DNA from: Chitinasiproducens palmae
Lineage (GTDB): Bacteria > Pseudomonadota > Gammaproteobacteria > Burkholderiales > Burkholderiaceae
Reading direction: 5' to 3'
Assembly: GCF_900095735.1 (NCBI RefSeq)
Contig: NZ_FNLO01000005.1
Coordinates: 271,309-335,308, forward strand
DNA length: 64,000 nt
In this document: in pieces, positions 37,316 to 47,316 of the stretch
Position numbering within the stretch: position 1 is the stretch's first letter
Layout of the letters: each line of letters starts with the position of its first letter
Notes under the pieces: generated by a model
Databases searched by the model: none
Told to the model about the DNA's origin: nothing
Seen by the model: the letters and a program-made list of their open reading frames with translations, nothing else
Made by a program: the position numbers and the translations under genes

Positions 37316-38095
37316 ATGACGGCAGCAATGGACTTATTCCGGCTGGATGACAAGGTGGTGCTGATTACCGGCGCCGCACAAGGGATCGGCCTCGCGGCCG
37401 CAAAGCTATGCCGGCAGGCGGGCGCGCGTGTCGTGTTGCTCGACCAGAACCACGAGGCACTGCAAGCGATCGACTTCGAAGCGAGTGGCGAGGGCGGGAC
37501 ATGGAGCCGTCACGTGCTAGATGTCACACGTGAAGACCAGGTATGCGAGGTGTTCGAGCGCGCCGTTGTATCGCACGGTCGCATCGACGTGTTGATCAAC
37601 AACGCAGGCATTGCGCTGCGCGATGCCGCGGTCGACTTGAGCCGCGAGGCATGGGAACGAGTGATGGACGTCAACGTCACCGGCATGTTCCTGTGTGCGC
37701 GGGAAGCGGCGCGTCGCATGATCGGAGCAGGCCACGGCGGCGCGGTGGTGAACACCGCGTCGATCATGGGTTTGTCCGGCGGCGGGGTTTATCCGAATAT
37801 TTCCTACCAGACCAGCAAGGGCGCCGTCGTCAACATGACACGGGCGCTGGCCGTCGAGTGGGCGCCCCATGCGATTCGCGTCAATGCCGTCGCGCCCACC
37901 TACGTCGATACGCAGTTCGTCGCCGCACTTACGCGCCAGCCCGAGTTGATGGCGCGTATCGCGGCGGTGACACCGCTTCGCCGGCTGGCGACCGCGCAGG
38001 AGGTGGCGGCTGCGATGGTATTCCTTGCATCACCCGCTGCAGCGATGACGACCGGGCATATCCTCGCGGTGGACGGCGGTTTCCTTGCGCAGTGA
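37316..38095 (+). CDS. SDR-family oxidoreductase, divergent to the operon
   Basis: The 259 residues have ITGAAQGIGLAAAKL, NNAGIAL, NTASIMG and YQTSK, a complete classical site, ending DGGFLAQ. A longer frame exists upstream, but AGGAG is placed for the ATG at 37316. It probably supplies the first oxidation (sugar to lactone) or the second keto step in the pathway encoded opposite. Confidence 0.9.
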   Translation: MTAAMDLFRLDDKVVLITGAAQGIGLAAAKLCRQAGARVVLLDQNHEALQAIDFEASGEGGTWSRHVLDVTREDQVCEVFERAVVSHGRIDVLINNAGIALRDAAVDLSREAWERVMDVNVTGMFLCAREAARRMIGAGHGGAVVNTASIMGLSGGGVYPNISYQTSKGAVVNMTRALAVEWAPHAIRVNAVAPTYVDTQFVAALTRQPELMARIAAVTPLRRLATAQEVAAAMVFLASPAAAMTTGHILAVDGGFLAQ

Positions 38096-38332
38096 CATGG
38101 CTGCCCGTCGGCGCCGCGCGCCACCAGATGGTGGCGAGATCGTTGGCGAGCTTGCTGGTGCGATCGATGGCGCGATCGATGGCGCCTTACGTTCGCCATG
38201 GTGGCTGCGCGGAACGACGTCGCGCTCGCGGCGTTCGCTTCCGGAGCCGTCGCGCAATGGACGCGCAGTGGCGGTGGCGACGCACTCGCTACGCGCGCAT
38301 CCATGCGTCGCGAGCCAGGTTGGTGCGCGCTG

Positions 38333-38761
38333 TCACGCGAGGCGATAGACGCGCGCGAAGCGTGCCTGCTGCACCAGGCCGTAGTCACCGGGCGCGTACT
38401 GCACCAACCAGTCGCCCGGTACGCCTTCAAGCACGTCCGAGCCGGCGCTGCGACGTACCGAGAACGCTACGTCGATGCGCTTGGCCAGTATTTGCGACGG
38501 ACGATTGCGATAGCGTCCCGGTGCACCCTCGACTGTCTCGGAATCCGCCGGAAAGTATTTCGCGTCGAAGCGGTCGCGCGAGACCACCCAGCACTCACCG
38601 CTTGCGCTGCGCAACAGTGCGTCACCCGGTGCGTAGCGGTTTGCACCCTCAAGGCTGTCGAGTGCGCCATCGCCTGTTGCGAACGACACCTCGACGACTT
38701 CGTCCTTCACATAAGGGCGTGCGGCCGGATCGGCGCGCAGATCGATATCTTCAAAATGCAT
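38333..38761 (-). CDS. PGDYG-domain protein of unknown role
   Basis: The 142 residues contain PGDWLVQYAPGDYGLV at the C-terminus, the motif that names the PGDYG family, preceded by AKYFPADSETVEGAPGRYRN. A second NRYAPGDALL repeat suggests two related sub-domains. No catalytic residues can be assigned. The start is the ATG at 38761; a TTG lies four codons earlier. It converges with the SDR gene and is followed upstream by a GGDEF gene on the same strand. Confidence 0.8.
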   Translation of the reverse strand: MHFEDIDLRADPAARPYVKDEVVEVSFATGDGALDSLEGANRYAPGDALLRSASGECWVVSRDRFDAKYFPADSETVEGAPGRYRNRPSQILAKRIDVAFSVRRSAGSDVLEGVPGDWLVQYAPGDYGLVQQARFARVYRLA

Positions 38762-38862
38762 GAGGGGTGGCAATCCGAGTCAGAAAGAGAGCCGCGCCGC
38801 GTGCGAGCCGAGCGCGCGCTTCACACTGCGAGCGGTCGACTGCTCGCGGGCGCGTGACCGAA

Positions 38863-40257
38863 TTATCCGCCGACGACCCGGTCGCGGCCAGTTTCCTTGG
38901 CCCGATACAGTGCGGCATCTGCGCGCCGGAGCAGGGCGGTCGGCGTGTCCGACGCCCGCAGCGTCGCGGTGCCGATGCTGATCGTCAAGGGGCGCAGCGG
39001 CCAGGGCGTCAACGCGATCGCCTGCCGGCAGTGCTCACCCACCACCAACGCCGTCGCCGCGTCGGCATCGGGCAGGATCAGCGCGAATTCCTCGCCGCCA
39101 TAGCGAAACACGCCTATGCCATCGCCGCAACTGGTCCTCAGCTTCGCGGCAACCGCGCTCAGTGCTTCATCGCCAGCCTGGTGCCCGAAGGTATCGTTGA
39201 ACGATTTGAAGTGGTCGACATCGAGCACCAGCAACGAGAGCGGGCGTCCAAGGTGTCCGGCCTGCTCGACATGCTTCGTCAACTGCGCGTCGAAGGCGCG
39301 CCGATTGCCGGTGCGCGTCAATGAATCGGTCAGGCTGCTCAGCCGCAGTTCCTCTACCGCTTCCTCCAGCCTGGATTGGTAGTCTTCCAGCTGCTTGCGC
39401 TGCCGCTGCGTTTCGGTGATATCCACCGAGACGCCGCCCAGATAGAAATGTTCCTCGATCGAGAGTGGGAACTTGTACGAGCGCCAGTACAGTTTGTCTT
39501 CCGGATGCGCGTCGAGCACCTCGACAAAATTCTGGCTTTGCGTGCTGTCCCGGATGGCTTCGTCGCTGCGTCGGAAGGCCGGGGCCGATTCCGGCCACAG
39601 GTCGAAGTCGCTGGAGCCGATGACCTGATCCGCGTGCAGGCCGAAACGCTGGAGGAACGGTCGGTTCACATAGACGAAACGCCAGTCGCTGTCCTTGATG
39701 TACGCCAGAAAGGGGCCGGCGTTCATGAACGATTCGAAGCGCAGGCGCAAGCTTTCGAGCCGGCTCATGCCGCGCCGCAGGTCGAGCAGCGCGACTACCT
39801 GGCTGGCCAGTTTGCGCAATGCGTCGATCTGCTTGGCACTGAAGGCGCGTGGCTCTGTATCCAGGACGCAAAGCGTGCCGAGCGCCAGGCCGCCATCGGT
39901 CACCAGCGGAACGCCGGCATAGGCGCGCACATGGCGCGGACCGGTAACCAGCGGATTGTTCGCGAAACGCGGATCGTGCGAGGCGTCGGCGATCACCATC
40001 GGCTCGTCCGGCTGGGCGATCGCGTACGCGCAAAACGAGATATTGCGCGGGGTCTCGCAGACGTCCAGCCCGACCTTTGCCTTGAACCATTGCCGATCGG
40101 CGGCGACCAGGCTGACCAGCGCGATCGGCGCGCCACTCAATGCCACTGCCAGATCGACGATGTTCTCGTAGCGCTCTTCCGGCGGTGTGTCGAGGATGCC
40201 GTACTGTTCCAGCACCTCGATTCGCTGCGGCTCATTCGGTGGCACGGGGGGCTGCAT
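38863..40257 (-). CDS. Diguanylate cyclase with GAF and PAS sensor domains
   Basis: The 464 residues have the order GAF (about 20-165), PAS with PAC (about 170-285), a short coiled coil (QRKQLEDYQSRLEEAVEELR) and GGDEF (about 300-464). The active loop reads YGGEEFAL, a functional variant; the metal Asp is in LVLDVDHFKSFND. No EAL domain is present. It should make cyclic di-GMP from GTP in response to small ligands, redox or light signals. An I-site RxxD five residues before GGEEF is not evident. Confidence 0.93.
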   Translation of the reverse strand: MQPPVPPNEPQRIEVLEQYGILDTPPEERYENIVDLAVALSGAPIALVSLVAADRQWFKAKVGLDVCETPRNISFCAYAIAQPDEPMVIADASHDPRFANNPLVTGPRHVRAYAGVPLVTDGGLALGTLCVLDTEPRAFSAKQIDALRKLASQVVALLDLRRGMSRLESLRLRFESFMNAGPFLAYIKDSDWRFVYVNRPFLQRFGLHADQVIGSSDFDLWPESAPAFRRSDEAIRDSTQSQNFVEVLDAHPEDKLYWRSYKFPLSIEEHFYLGGVSVDITETQRQRKQLEDYQSRLEEAVEELRLSSLTDSLTRTGNRRAFDAQLTKHVEQAGHLGRPLSLLVLDVDHFKSFNDTFGHQAGDEALSAVAAKLRTSCGDGIGVFRYGGEEFALILPDADAATALVVGEHCRQAIALTPWPLRPLTISIGTATLRASDTPTALLRRADAALYRAKETGRDRVVGG

Positions 40258-40343
40258 CGCTTACGGCCTCGGACACGGATGATCCATTCTACGAAAACCC
40301 AGGGCTGGCCGCTCGCGGACCGACCCTAAGCCGCCCGGCCGGC

Positions 40344-40408
40344 GGCCATGAAGCGACGGCCATGAAGCGACGGCCATGAAGCGACGGCCATGAAGCGACG
40401 GACATGAG
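40344..40408 (+). repeat. Tandem 14-bp repeat, about 4.6 copies
   Basis: Four perfect copies of GGCCATGAAGCGAC (40344-40399) are followed by a diverged partial copy, GGACATGAG. They lie between the divergently placed promoter side of the GGDEF gene and the end of the AEC gene. The repeat is not a multiple of three and lies outside any supported gene. Confidence 0.9.
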
Positions 40409-40424
40409 TCGGCCTGTCGCCGGC

Positions 40425-41357
40425 TCAGGCGGCCGGGCTGAACAGATGCACGCAGAGCGACACAGTCGCAATCGAGATGAGCGTCGATACCAGTACGACG
40501 CGAGACACGACCGCCGCCTCGCGACGATACAGCTCGGCCAGCATGAAAGGACCGGTGCCAGTCGGCAATGCGCTGAGCAGCACCGCGGACGCGGCCCACA
40601 GCGTTGGCAGATGGAATACCGAAAAGGCCAGTGCGGCGGTAGCGAGCGGCTGGACCACCAGTTTCGCGAAGACGATCCAGCTTGCACCCTTACCAGTGCC
40701 AGCCTGTTTCTGCGCGAGAAACGCACCGAGGGATATCAATGCACATGGACTGGCCGCGTCGGCCAGCAGGCCGATCAGGCGCTGCGGCGCGGTGGGCAGC
40801 GTGATGCCGGTGGCTGCCCACAAGCCGCCGACGACCGGCGCAATCACCAGCGGATTGGTCGCCAACGCACGTCCGACCTTGCGCATCGCCTGCCCCAGAT
40901 TGCCTTCGCCTTGCAACGCAACCTCGATCAGCACGATGGTGCCCGCGAACATCACGCACGCGGTAAGCAGCGTGGCGATCATCGCGGGCTGCAACGCATC
41001 GCGGCCGAGTACCAGCACGCAGAGCGGAATGCCGATGAAGCCGGCATTGGGATAGGAAGCGCTCAACCCGTCGATGCTGGCATCGGCGAGGTGGCTGGTG
41101 CGCAATCGCAGCAGCAGTGTCAGAACGAACACCAGCAAGGCCCCGCCGGTAAATGCGATCAGGAAGCCGGGCTGCCAGATGTCGGACCAGTGCGACGCGG
41201 CGGTGACCTGGAAGAGCAGGGCGGGCAATGCCAGCCAGACGACGAAGCGGTTGATCTCGCTTGCTGCTGCGGCGCCCAGCCTGCCGGTACGGCGGCAGAG
41301 GAAGCCCAGGAGTATCAGCCCGAAGATCGGAAAGACGGTGTTGAGAATGGCGGACAT
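40425..41357 (-). CDS. AEC-family (auxin efflux carrier-like) permease
   Basis: The 310-residue inner-membrane protein has ten predicted helices. The N-terminal VFPIFGLILLGFLCRRTGRL, the PNAGFIGIPL motif of helix 4 and ALPTGTGPFMLAELY near the end are characteristic. Bacterial members carry malate, malonate or other organic acids. The ATG at 41357 is chosen because the fold starts there. It appears monocistronic. Confidence 0.92.
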   Translation of the reverse strand: MSAILNTVFPIFGLILLGFLCRRTGRLGAAAASEINRFVVWLALPALLFQVTAASHWSDIWQPGFLIAFTGGALLVFVLTLLLRLRTSHLADASIDGLSASYPNAGFIGIPLCVLVLGRDALQPAMIATLLTACVMFAGTIVLIEVALQGEGNLGQAMRKVGRALATNPLVIAPVVGGLWAATGITLPTAPQRLIGLLADAASPCALISLGAFLAQKQAGTGKGASWIVFAKLVVQPLATAALAFSVFHLPTLWAASAVLLSALPTGTGPFMLAELYRREAAVVSRVVLVSTLISIATVSLCVHLFSPAA

Positions 41358-41661
41358 GGATGACGGGCAAACGGCGGCTGACCGATTATCCGTCATTTAC
41401 CCGATGACGGCCCGATCGCAGCAGGGTAATCCACACTGGACGGCTTGCCGCGATCCGTGAACCGACGGCAAGGACTTGTGGTGAGCCAAGCGGCCCGCCC
41501 GCCTGCCGGAGACGATGAAGCGCATCGTGCTGGTCTCGCACACGGCGATGATCGCATCGAAGCGAGCAGAGGAGCGCCCGGCCGCATGGAGGGGCTTGCC
41601 CTTGCCGCGGTCGCCTGACCGCCGCTTCGGCTGCCAGGCGCGAGCGGGCCAAAGCTCGGCG
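41358..41661. other. Intergenic region upstream of the AEC gene
   Basis: About 300 bases with no supported gene. It holds the AEC promoter region and the 3' side of the chemoreceptor gene. Confidence 0.5.
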
Positions 41662-43287
41662 TCAGGCTGGCTGCAGACCCGACATGCCGCCATCGTGTGC
41701 CGGCGCGGCCGCTGTCGCCTCGCCAGACAGGGCTTGCGGCCTGTCCAGCAGCTTGAAATGGTCGACGACGTCGCGCATCGTGCTCGCGTGCCGACCGAGG
41801 GCATCGGCCGCGGCCGCCGCTTCTTCGACGAGGGCGGCATTGCGCTGCGTGACCTGATCCATTTGCGAGATTGCGATGTTGACCTGCTCGATGCCTTCGC
41901 TCTGCTCGCGCGACGCGCCGGCGATCTCCGCCATGATGGCGGCTACCCGCTCGACCGCGCCAATGATGCCGTGCATCGTTTCGCCAGCTCGTTCAACTGC
42001 CGCCGAACCGGCCCCGACGCGGTCCACCGAGTCGTCGATCAATGTCTTGATTTCCTTCGCCGAAGCCGCCGAGCGCTGCGCGAGATTGCGCACCTCGCTG
42101 GCGACCACCGCGAAACCGCGGCCGTGTTCGCCAGCGCGTGCCGCCTCGACCGCGGCATTCAGCGCCAGGATGTTGGTCTGGAAGGCAATGCCTTCGATCA
42201 CGCCGATGATCTCGGCGATACGCGACGAGCTTTCATTGATGCCGCGCATCGAATCGACCACGTTCGAGACAGCCGTGTTGCTTTCCTTCGCGATGCCGTT
42301 GGCCTCGTTCGCCAGCGCCGTGGCGTGCAGTGCGTTGTCCGCGTTCTGCTTCACGATTGCCGTCAACTGCTCCATGCTGGCCGCCGTTTCTTCCAGCGAC
42401 GCGGCCTGCTGTTCGGTGCGGGCCGATAGATCGGCGTTGCCGCTGGCGATCTGCTGCGCGCCGGCGGCAATCGCCGAGCTGCCGTTGCGCACGCTGACGA
42501 CCGTTGCAGCGAGGTTGTCACGCATACGGCTCAGGCCTTCGAGCAGACGACCCATCTCGTCCCGCGAGCGGATCGCGATGCGCGTGGTCAGATCGCCGGC
42601 GCCAATCGCATCGAAATGATGCAGAGCCGCTTCGAGCGGAGCCGCGATCGCGCGGCTGAGAGAGCGGAAAGCCAGCGCGGCGGCGATGAAGACCACGGCC
42701 AGGCCCGCAACGGTCGTCGTCACGAAGAACTGGAAAACGCGTTGCGATTCCTCATAGTCCGCCTGCGCCTGCTGCATCAGATAGGCGTTCAGCGCGTCGG
42801 TAGCCGTCCTCGCGTCGCCGGCAAGCGGCTTCACCGTTTCACCGACCAGCGCGGCGAGCTGTTCCTTGCGTCCCTCCTGATAAGCGGTCAGCACCGCATC
42901 GTAGCCCTGGCGCACCAGCGCTTCACGCTTTGCCCCCAGTACTTCGGCCAGCCGCTTTTCCTCGGCGTCGGCCGGCAGGGCGCGGAAGGCCTGCCACTGT
43001 TTGTCCGACGCGGCCAGGGCCTCGCGCACCTGCTTCGGCAACGCCGCTGCTTCGTCGGCCTCGGGCGCCAGCGCCAGACGGTTCAGGGCGAGGTAGGCCT
43101 CCGCGTTCAGCGCGGCAACGCGGCCCAGTGCGACTGCCGAAGCCAACTGATTCTTGTAGAGATTTTCCTGTGCCTTGTTGCCACGATAGACCCCCAGACT
43201 GCCCATTGCACCGCCGGCGATCAGCAGCAGCGACAGTGACGTGACAACAAGCGCGATGCGCGCCTTGATCGAGATTTGTACTGGCAT
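41662..43287 (-). CDS. Methyl-accepting chemotaxis protein
   Basis: The 541 residues comprise an N-terminal membrane helix (about 8-30), a periplasmic four-helix-bundle sensor of about 160 residues, a second helix near 190, a HAMP domain, and a cytoplasmic signalling coiled coil. The highly conserved hairpin tip reads [20 protein letters not shown]. Flanking Glu/Gln-rich segments suit methylation. The C-terminus has no CheR-tethering pentapeptide that I can see. The ligand is unknown; carboxylic acids are common for this sensor type. Confidence 0.94.
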   Translation of the reverse strand: MPVQISIKARIALVVTSLSLLLIAGGAMGSLGVYRGNKAQENLYKNQLASAVALGRVAALNAEAYLALNRLALAPEADEAAALPKQVREALAASDKQWQAFRALPADAEEKRLAEVLGAKREALVRQGYDAVLTAYQEGRKEQLAALVGETVKPLAGDARTATDALNAYLMQQAQADYEESQRVFQFFVTTTVAGLAVVFIAAALAFRSLSRAIAAPLEAALHHFDAIGAGDLTTRIAIRSRDEMGRLLEGLSRMRDNLAATVVSVRNGSSAIAAGAQQIASGNADLSARTEQQAASLEETAASMEQLTAIVKQNADNALHATALANEANGIAKESNTAVSNVVDSMRGINESSSRIAEIIGVIEGIAFQTNILALNAAVEAARAGEHGRGFAVVASEVRNLAQRSAASAKEIKTLIDDSVDRVGAGSAAVERAGETMHGIIGAVERVAAIMAEIAGASREQSEGIEQVNIAISQMDQVTQRNAALVEEAAAAADALGRHASTMRDVVDHFKLLDRPQALSGEATAAAPAHDGGMSGLQPA

Positions 43288-43800
43288 AGGTGTTCGAACA
43301 ACTCGGAAAGGGCGCGTCTTCGTTGCGGTCGCGCTGTCCCGGCGGCGCTGCGTCTCGGCAGCGGTGATGAAGGGCGCGTGGCGCTGGCGCGCGAGCACCT
43401 TTCAACACGCTGACGTTAACGGCGCGGCAGGCCCAGACTTGAGCGTAATTGCCAGTCCGGCAGGCGGGCCACGTCCCGCATCATAAGGAGATGCGAGCCA
43501 GGGCCGGCTTGATTCAGATCAAGCAAGGTACGCAGGGCGGTGGCGGCAGCGCCTGAATTAGCGCAGGCGGCCGGCCGATCTTGGCGCAGGCAGTCGCGCG
43601 CGCCGGCAGGGGCCGGGAGAGGAGCAGATGCGGAAAGCGCGCCGCACGCGGCTTTCGGCATGCCGTCACGACACGGCGCGCGGCGCACAGCGTATGTTTC
43701 GCATGCCCCGCCTCTCTCGCCTGTCAACGGGGGCAGCGGACCGCGCCGCCAGCCTTCATCGGCAACAACGCCGTACGCCCGATGGCACGGCGTCCGCACG
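43288..43800. other. Intergenic region between the chemoreceptor and lrgB-like genes
   Basis: About 510 bases with no supported gene; frames on either strand look like composition artefacts. The chemoreceptor promoter should lie at its left end. Confidence 0.5.
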
Positions 43801-44481
43801 TCACAGGAACAGCCGGCTCAGAAATGGCGCGACCACGATGGACAGCGCGCCAGTGAAGATCATCGTCAGGCTGGCCATCACGCCGCGCGCCGGGCTTTGT
43901 TCGTGCGCGCGTGCTGCGCCCACCACTTGCGCGATTGCGCCGAGCGACGCGCCGCGTGCCTGCTCGCTGCGCAACGGTAGCAGCGCCAGCGCGAAATCGC
44001 CGATCACGATGCCGACGATGCCGCTCACCACCACGAACAGCGTGGTCAGGTCACGCGTGCCGGCCAGCGCATCGCTGACCGCGAACGCAAAAGGCAGCGA
44101 TATCGAGCGGGCCACCAGACTGTGCGACACCGTTTCCGGTAGATGGAAGCAGCGGGCGAGCCAGGCCGCACTTGCTACCGCCGTGACCGTCGCGGTGATC
44201 GTGCCGCACAGCAGCGCAGGCCACCATTGACGGATGTACCCACGATGCTGGTACACCGGTATCGCCATGGCCAGCGTTGCCGGTCCGATCATCCAGACCA
44301 GCGGACGGGTCGCGTTCAGGTAGTTCTCGTAGGACAGGCCCAACGCGGCTATCGCCACAATCAGCACGCCCGGCGTGACGAGCATCGGCGACAGCCACAG
44401 CCGCTGCCATCGCCGATAGAGCTTCATGTTGGCAAGGTAGAGCGCCCAAGTCACGCCGATCCAGCCGGCCAGCGCAGTCAT
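43801..44481 (-). CDS. LrgB/CidB-family membrane protein
   Basis: The 226 residues have about six to seven helices. SPMLVTPGVLIVAIAALGLSY and IGPATLAMAIPVYQHR in the first half and HSLVARSISLPFAFAVSDALAG in the second are LrgB marks. The family works with LrgA/CidA and has been tied to murein hydrolase export, cell death control and, in some bacteria, pyruvate or other acid uptake. It overlaps the lrgA-like gene by four bases. Confidence 0.9.
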   Translation of the reverse strand: MTALAGWIGVTWALYLANMKLYRRWQRLWLSPMLVTPGVLIVAIAALGLSYENYLNATRPLVWMIGPATLAMAIPVYQHRGYIRQWWPALLCGTITATVTAVASAAWLARCFHLPETVSHSLVARSISLPFAFAVSDALAGTRDLTTLFVVVSGIVGIVIGDFALALLPLRSEQARGASLGAIAQVVGAARAHEQSPARGVMASLTMIFTGALSIVVAPFLSRLFL

Positions 44482-44873
44482 GCTCGCCTCCGCGTCAGGA
44501 TTCGGCACGCCGTTTCCACCGACAGTGCCGTCATCACTGCCGTCAGCACGGTGCCACCAACAACGACGATTAGCAGCGGCAGCCAGTCGGCCTGAAGGAC
44601 ATCGCGCTGGCGCGCGATCGAAACGACCGGCGGAATGAAGAACAGCGCGCTTTGCGCCAGCAACCAGCGCGCGCCACGCTCGAACACCGACAACGGCACG
44701 ATGCGACAGACCAGTGCCAATAACATCAACAGGAAGCCGAACGGCGCAGCGCCGGCCCCGACCCCTGACCACTGCAGGATTTGGCTGACACCGACGAAGA
44801 CCAGCACGAGCAGCAGACTTTGCCACAGCGCGCGCAGATCGAAAGCCAGCGGGTTTTTCAAGAGCGAGCGCAT
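44478..44873 (-). CDS. LrgA/CidA-family holin-like membrane protein
   Basis: The 131 residues have four hydrophobic segments and the family stretch GFLLMLLALVCRIVP followed by ALFFIPPVVSI. Small size and the coupled lrgB-like gene support the call. The Lrp-type regulator is divergent, 128 bases away. Confidence 0.88.
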   Translation of the reverse strand: MRSLLKNPLAFDLRALWQSLLLVLVFVGVSQILQWSGVGAGAAPFGFLLMLLALVCRIVPLSVFERGARWLLAQSALFFIPPVVSIARQRDVLQADWLPLLIVVVGGTVLTAVMTALSVETACRILTRRRA

Positions 44874-45001
44874 TTGTCAATCCGGGATTCCATGGGAGAG
44901 AATCTTACGCGCGTACCTCTGCGAGCATTATTCGTCTTTCGGAAAAACACGCGGCAATCCCGAAAATTTCTTTCTCGATTCTTTCCTCAAAGGGAATAGC
45001 T

Positions 45002-45472
45002 ATGCAGCTCGATGCAGTCGATCGGAAGATCCTCGCTGCCCTCCAGCGCGATGCCAGTGTGTCGGTCGGCGAACTTGGCGAGCGGGTAGGGCTCTCGCAG
45101 TCACAGTGCTGGCGGCGCGTGGAACGCCTGCAACGCGCGGGCATCATCGTGCGCAGAGTCGCGCAACTGGATCGCAAGAAGCTCGGACTGAACATGCAGT
45201 TGTTTGCCCAGATCCGTTTGAGCCGGCAAGCCTCGGACGCGGCGCGGGCGTTCCGTGCGGCGGTGGACACCTTCCCCGAGGTGATCGAGTTGCACAGCGT
45301 CCTTGGCAACATCGACTTTCTACTCAAAATCGTGACCACCGACCTGGAGGCCTACGAGCGTTTTCTCTCCGACCGCCTCTCAAGCCTGCCGATGGTGCAG
45401 GAGGTCCATACGATCATCAGCCTCTCAGAACACAAGGGCGGCGGCGAGCTGCCGGTCGCATTGGCGCCATGA
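45002..45472 (+). CDS. Lrp/AsnC-family transcriptional regulator
   Basis: The 156 residues begin MQLDAVDRKILAALQRD, followed by the helix-turn-helix VGELGERVGLSQSQCWRRVERLQRAGII and a C-terminal RAM effector domain (SVLGNIDFLLKIVTTDLEAYERFL). Such proteins sense amino acids or small acids. It is divergent from lrgA/lrgB and is their likely controller. Confidence 0.93.
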   Translation: MQLDAVDRKILAALQRDASVSVGELGERVGLSQSQCWRRVERLQRAGIIVRRVAQLDRKKLGLNMQLFAQIRLSRQASDAARAFRAAVDTFPEVIELHSVLGNIDFLLKIVTTDLEAYERFLSDRLSSLPMVQEVHTIISLSEHKGGGELPVALAP

Positions 45473-45884
45473 CCGTGTTGTCACGCTGGCAGTCCGAAGC
45501 AAGAGGCGCCGGCGATGCCTACAGCCGGCGCCGGATCGCACGTTGTCGTGGGTGAGACGCATTGACCCTGATGCCGCATCGCGCGTTGCCGCGGGGGTAC
45601 GGGACTAATGGAAGACGCCTCGATCCGTTTCCCTGCCGCTGGACGGAGACCGAACGCATTACACAATGACGCACTCAAGTACGGGTACTGTTCTTCGCGC
45701 CTCGATTCACCGTGCGATGAGCATGTGCTCCGAGCGTCGCACAATGGAAGCGACGCAGCGCCGTCACGAGCGGGATCGCCGTGTGCTGGAGACCGTGTCG
45801 AATTCGTAATGAGCAATAACACACACGGTGCCCGGAGCCGTAGAACAAGCCCGCGTGTGAAATACAGGACAGACAGAGGAAGGG
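45473..45884. other. Intergenic region with one perfect stem-loop
   Basis: No gene is supported in these 410 bases. A 9-bp perfect stem (GGCGCCGGC with matching arm, 45505-45532, ten-base loop) lies 33 bases after the regulator stop. It may end its transcript, although no T-run follows. Confidence 0.5.
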
Positions 45885-46142
45885 ATGAGTCCGCCGAACC
45901 GCCGTACCGTCTATCGTGGGTTTTCCGTCGAAACCACGGCGCTAGCCGCCGATGCCGCTTTCAGCTTCGAGTGCGTGATCCCCTACCGGGATCGCACCGA
46001 TGCGGAGCATGCAGTGCATCGTTTCCGTCATGTCGAGGAAAGTCGTTTTGCCACCGCCGAGCAGGCATGGGACATAGGCGACGCGCGCGCAAGAACCTTG
46101 ATCGATCGATGGATCGAAACCGGTGCCCGCGTGCCGGCCTGA
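45885..46142 (+). CDS. Small hypothetical protein
   Basis: The 85 residues (MSPPNRRTVYRGFSVETTAL to GARVPA) have no motif I recognise. An AGAGGAAGGG ribosome site directly before the ATG and balanced codon use support a real gene. Two Tyr-Arg segments and a central acidic/basic alternation suggest a small soluble protein. Confidence 0.65.
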   Translation: MSPPNRRTVYRGFSVETTALAADAAFSFECVIPYRDRTDAEHAVHRFRHVEESRFATAEQAWDIGDARARTLIDRWIETGARVPA

Positions 46143-46659
46143 CCCTTCGGCGCGCTTTCCGCTCGGGTTGACGACGGCTGACCGACGCGACTCACGCCTG
46201 TTCGCCTGCTTTCAACGCACATCTTGGCATCGCTGCTGGCGTGCGATACCCGGCGGCCGAATTGGGACGACTGCCTTGAGGCGCCGCGAACGATGAGCCC
46301 GGTTCTGTAGGCAGGCAATCATGACCGCTTCGAACCACTGGCCACTGCCAAGAAGGGAACCAGCGCGCGCTGCGCTGACCGCTCATGGCTACACGTAGTG
46401 TTCACCCCTGCGCTTCAAGCCGACGGGCATCACCGATCGCCAACGTGCTGCCGCGAGGTCGAGCGATATCGCTGAAATGGGGCTGCACGGTAGCGTGCCG
46501 TCGGCGCGGGCCGCGTTCTGTTGGAAGCGCCGAGGGCACGCGGATCGTCGCTGTCTGCAAACATCAGTTGCAGTGGCTGAGCCTATTGCTTCACGCAGCG
46601 TCGAACAGCGCTCGACTCGCCATTGCTCGCGTTGCGCCGAATCCAGGCATCGGAACACC
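46143..46659. other. Intergenic region, no gene seen
   Basis: About 520 bases. Open frames here lack ribosome sites and protein-like composition. Confidence 0.45.
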
Positions 46660-46962
46660 TTATTCCGCAGGGTCGGCGAGCGCTCGCACCACGGCCGGCT
46701 GCGACGCGTACCGCCCGCGCAAGCGCTGTATTTCATTGTCCACCCGCTCGCAACGCAACTGTTGCATGGCGGCCGTGATCTGCCTCGCGCGAGCACGATC
46801 ATAGGGCTCCTCGCCAGCCCAGTGCTCACACTGATCGCGCCGCGACACAAGGGATTGCACATCCCGTGGCAACGGCTCCGCCGCCTGGGCCGCGGCGACG
46901 AGCATCAAGCCGAACAACGGCAAGACGCATCGAATCCGTCTGGTCGACGTGTCGGGCTGCAA
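46660..46962 (-). CDS. Small exported protein of unknown function
   Basis: The 100 residues start with a signal peptide (RCVLPLFGLMLVAAAQAAEP, cleavage near residue 28). The mature part contains RRDQCEHWAGEEPYDRARARQI and LRCERVDNEIQRLRGRY, giving two Cys that could form a disulfide. The start is an unusual TTG, but a full AGGAGG lies five bases upstream, which decides it. Proteins with this DQCEHxxGEEPYD pattern recur in Burkholderia-type genomes (family knowledge); the function is unknown. Confidence 0.78.
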   Translation of the reverse strand: MQPDTSTRRIRCVLPLFGLMLVAAAQAAEPLPRDVQSLVSRRDQCEHWAGEEPYDRARARQITAAMQQLRCERVDNEIQRLRGRYASQPAVVRALADPAE

Positions 46963-47316
46963 GCGGCCTCCTGTTTTCTTAGAATTGGGGTGGGCGCATG
47001 TTCGCCCACGAATTCGTATCGGTCGCCACTGGCATAGGGAGGAAAGCGGACCGGCCGCCCAGCATCACGGTTGACGACATCGAAATGACGATCGGGCATG
47101 CCTTGATCTGCATGATGGATACAAATAGGGGCGCTGTCGCACAGGCAGTCCCGCTGGGCCAAGCTGTACGACCGACCAACAATCCGACGGTAGTAGACGT
47201 CGCGGATTTCAAGGGACCGCATCCAGACCGATCCACCGCGGCAAGCGCTTACCCTCGTTCCGCTAGTTTCCATCACCAGCCATCGTCGTCTTACCAATGT
47301 TGCATGCAATCCTCGT
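46963..47316. other. Region without a confident gene
   Basis: A minus-strand frame from 47222 to 46905 (105 codons, with RFPPYASGDRYEFVGE) looks partly protein-like but lacks a ribosome site and runs 58 bases into the next gene. Another frame (47236 to 46979) ends 16 bases before the TTG start. Neither can be supported. Confidence 0.35.

Noticed and set aside
40344..40408. A CRISPR array
   Set aside because: The 14-bp units are directly adjacent with no spacers; it is a simple tandem repeat.
46905..47222. A minus-strand frame with RFPPYASGDRYEFVGE
   Set aside because: Partly protein-like but lacks a ribosome site and overlaps the next gene by 58 bases, whose TTG start has a full AGGAGG.
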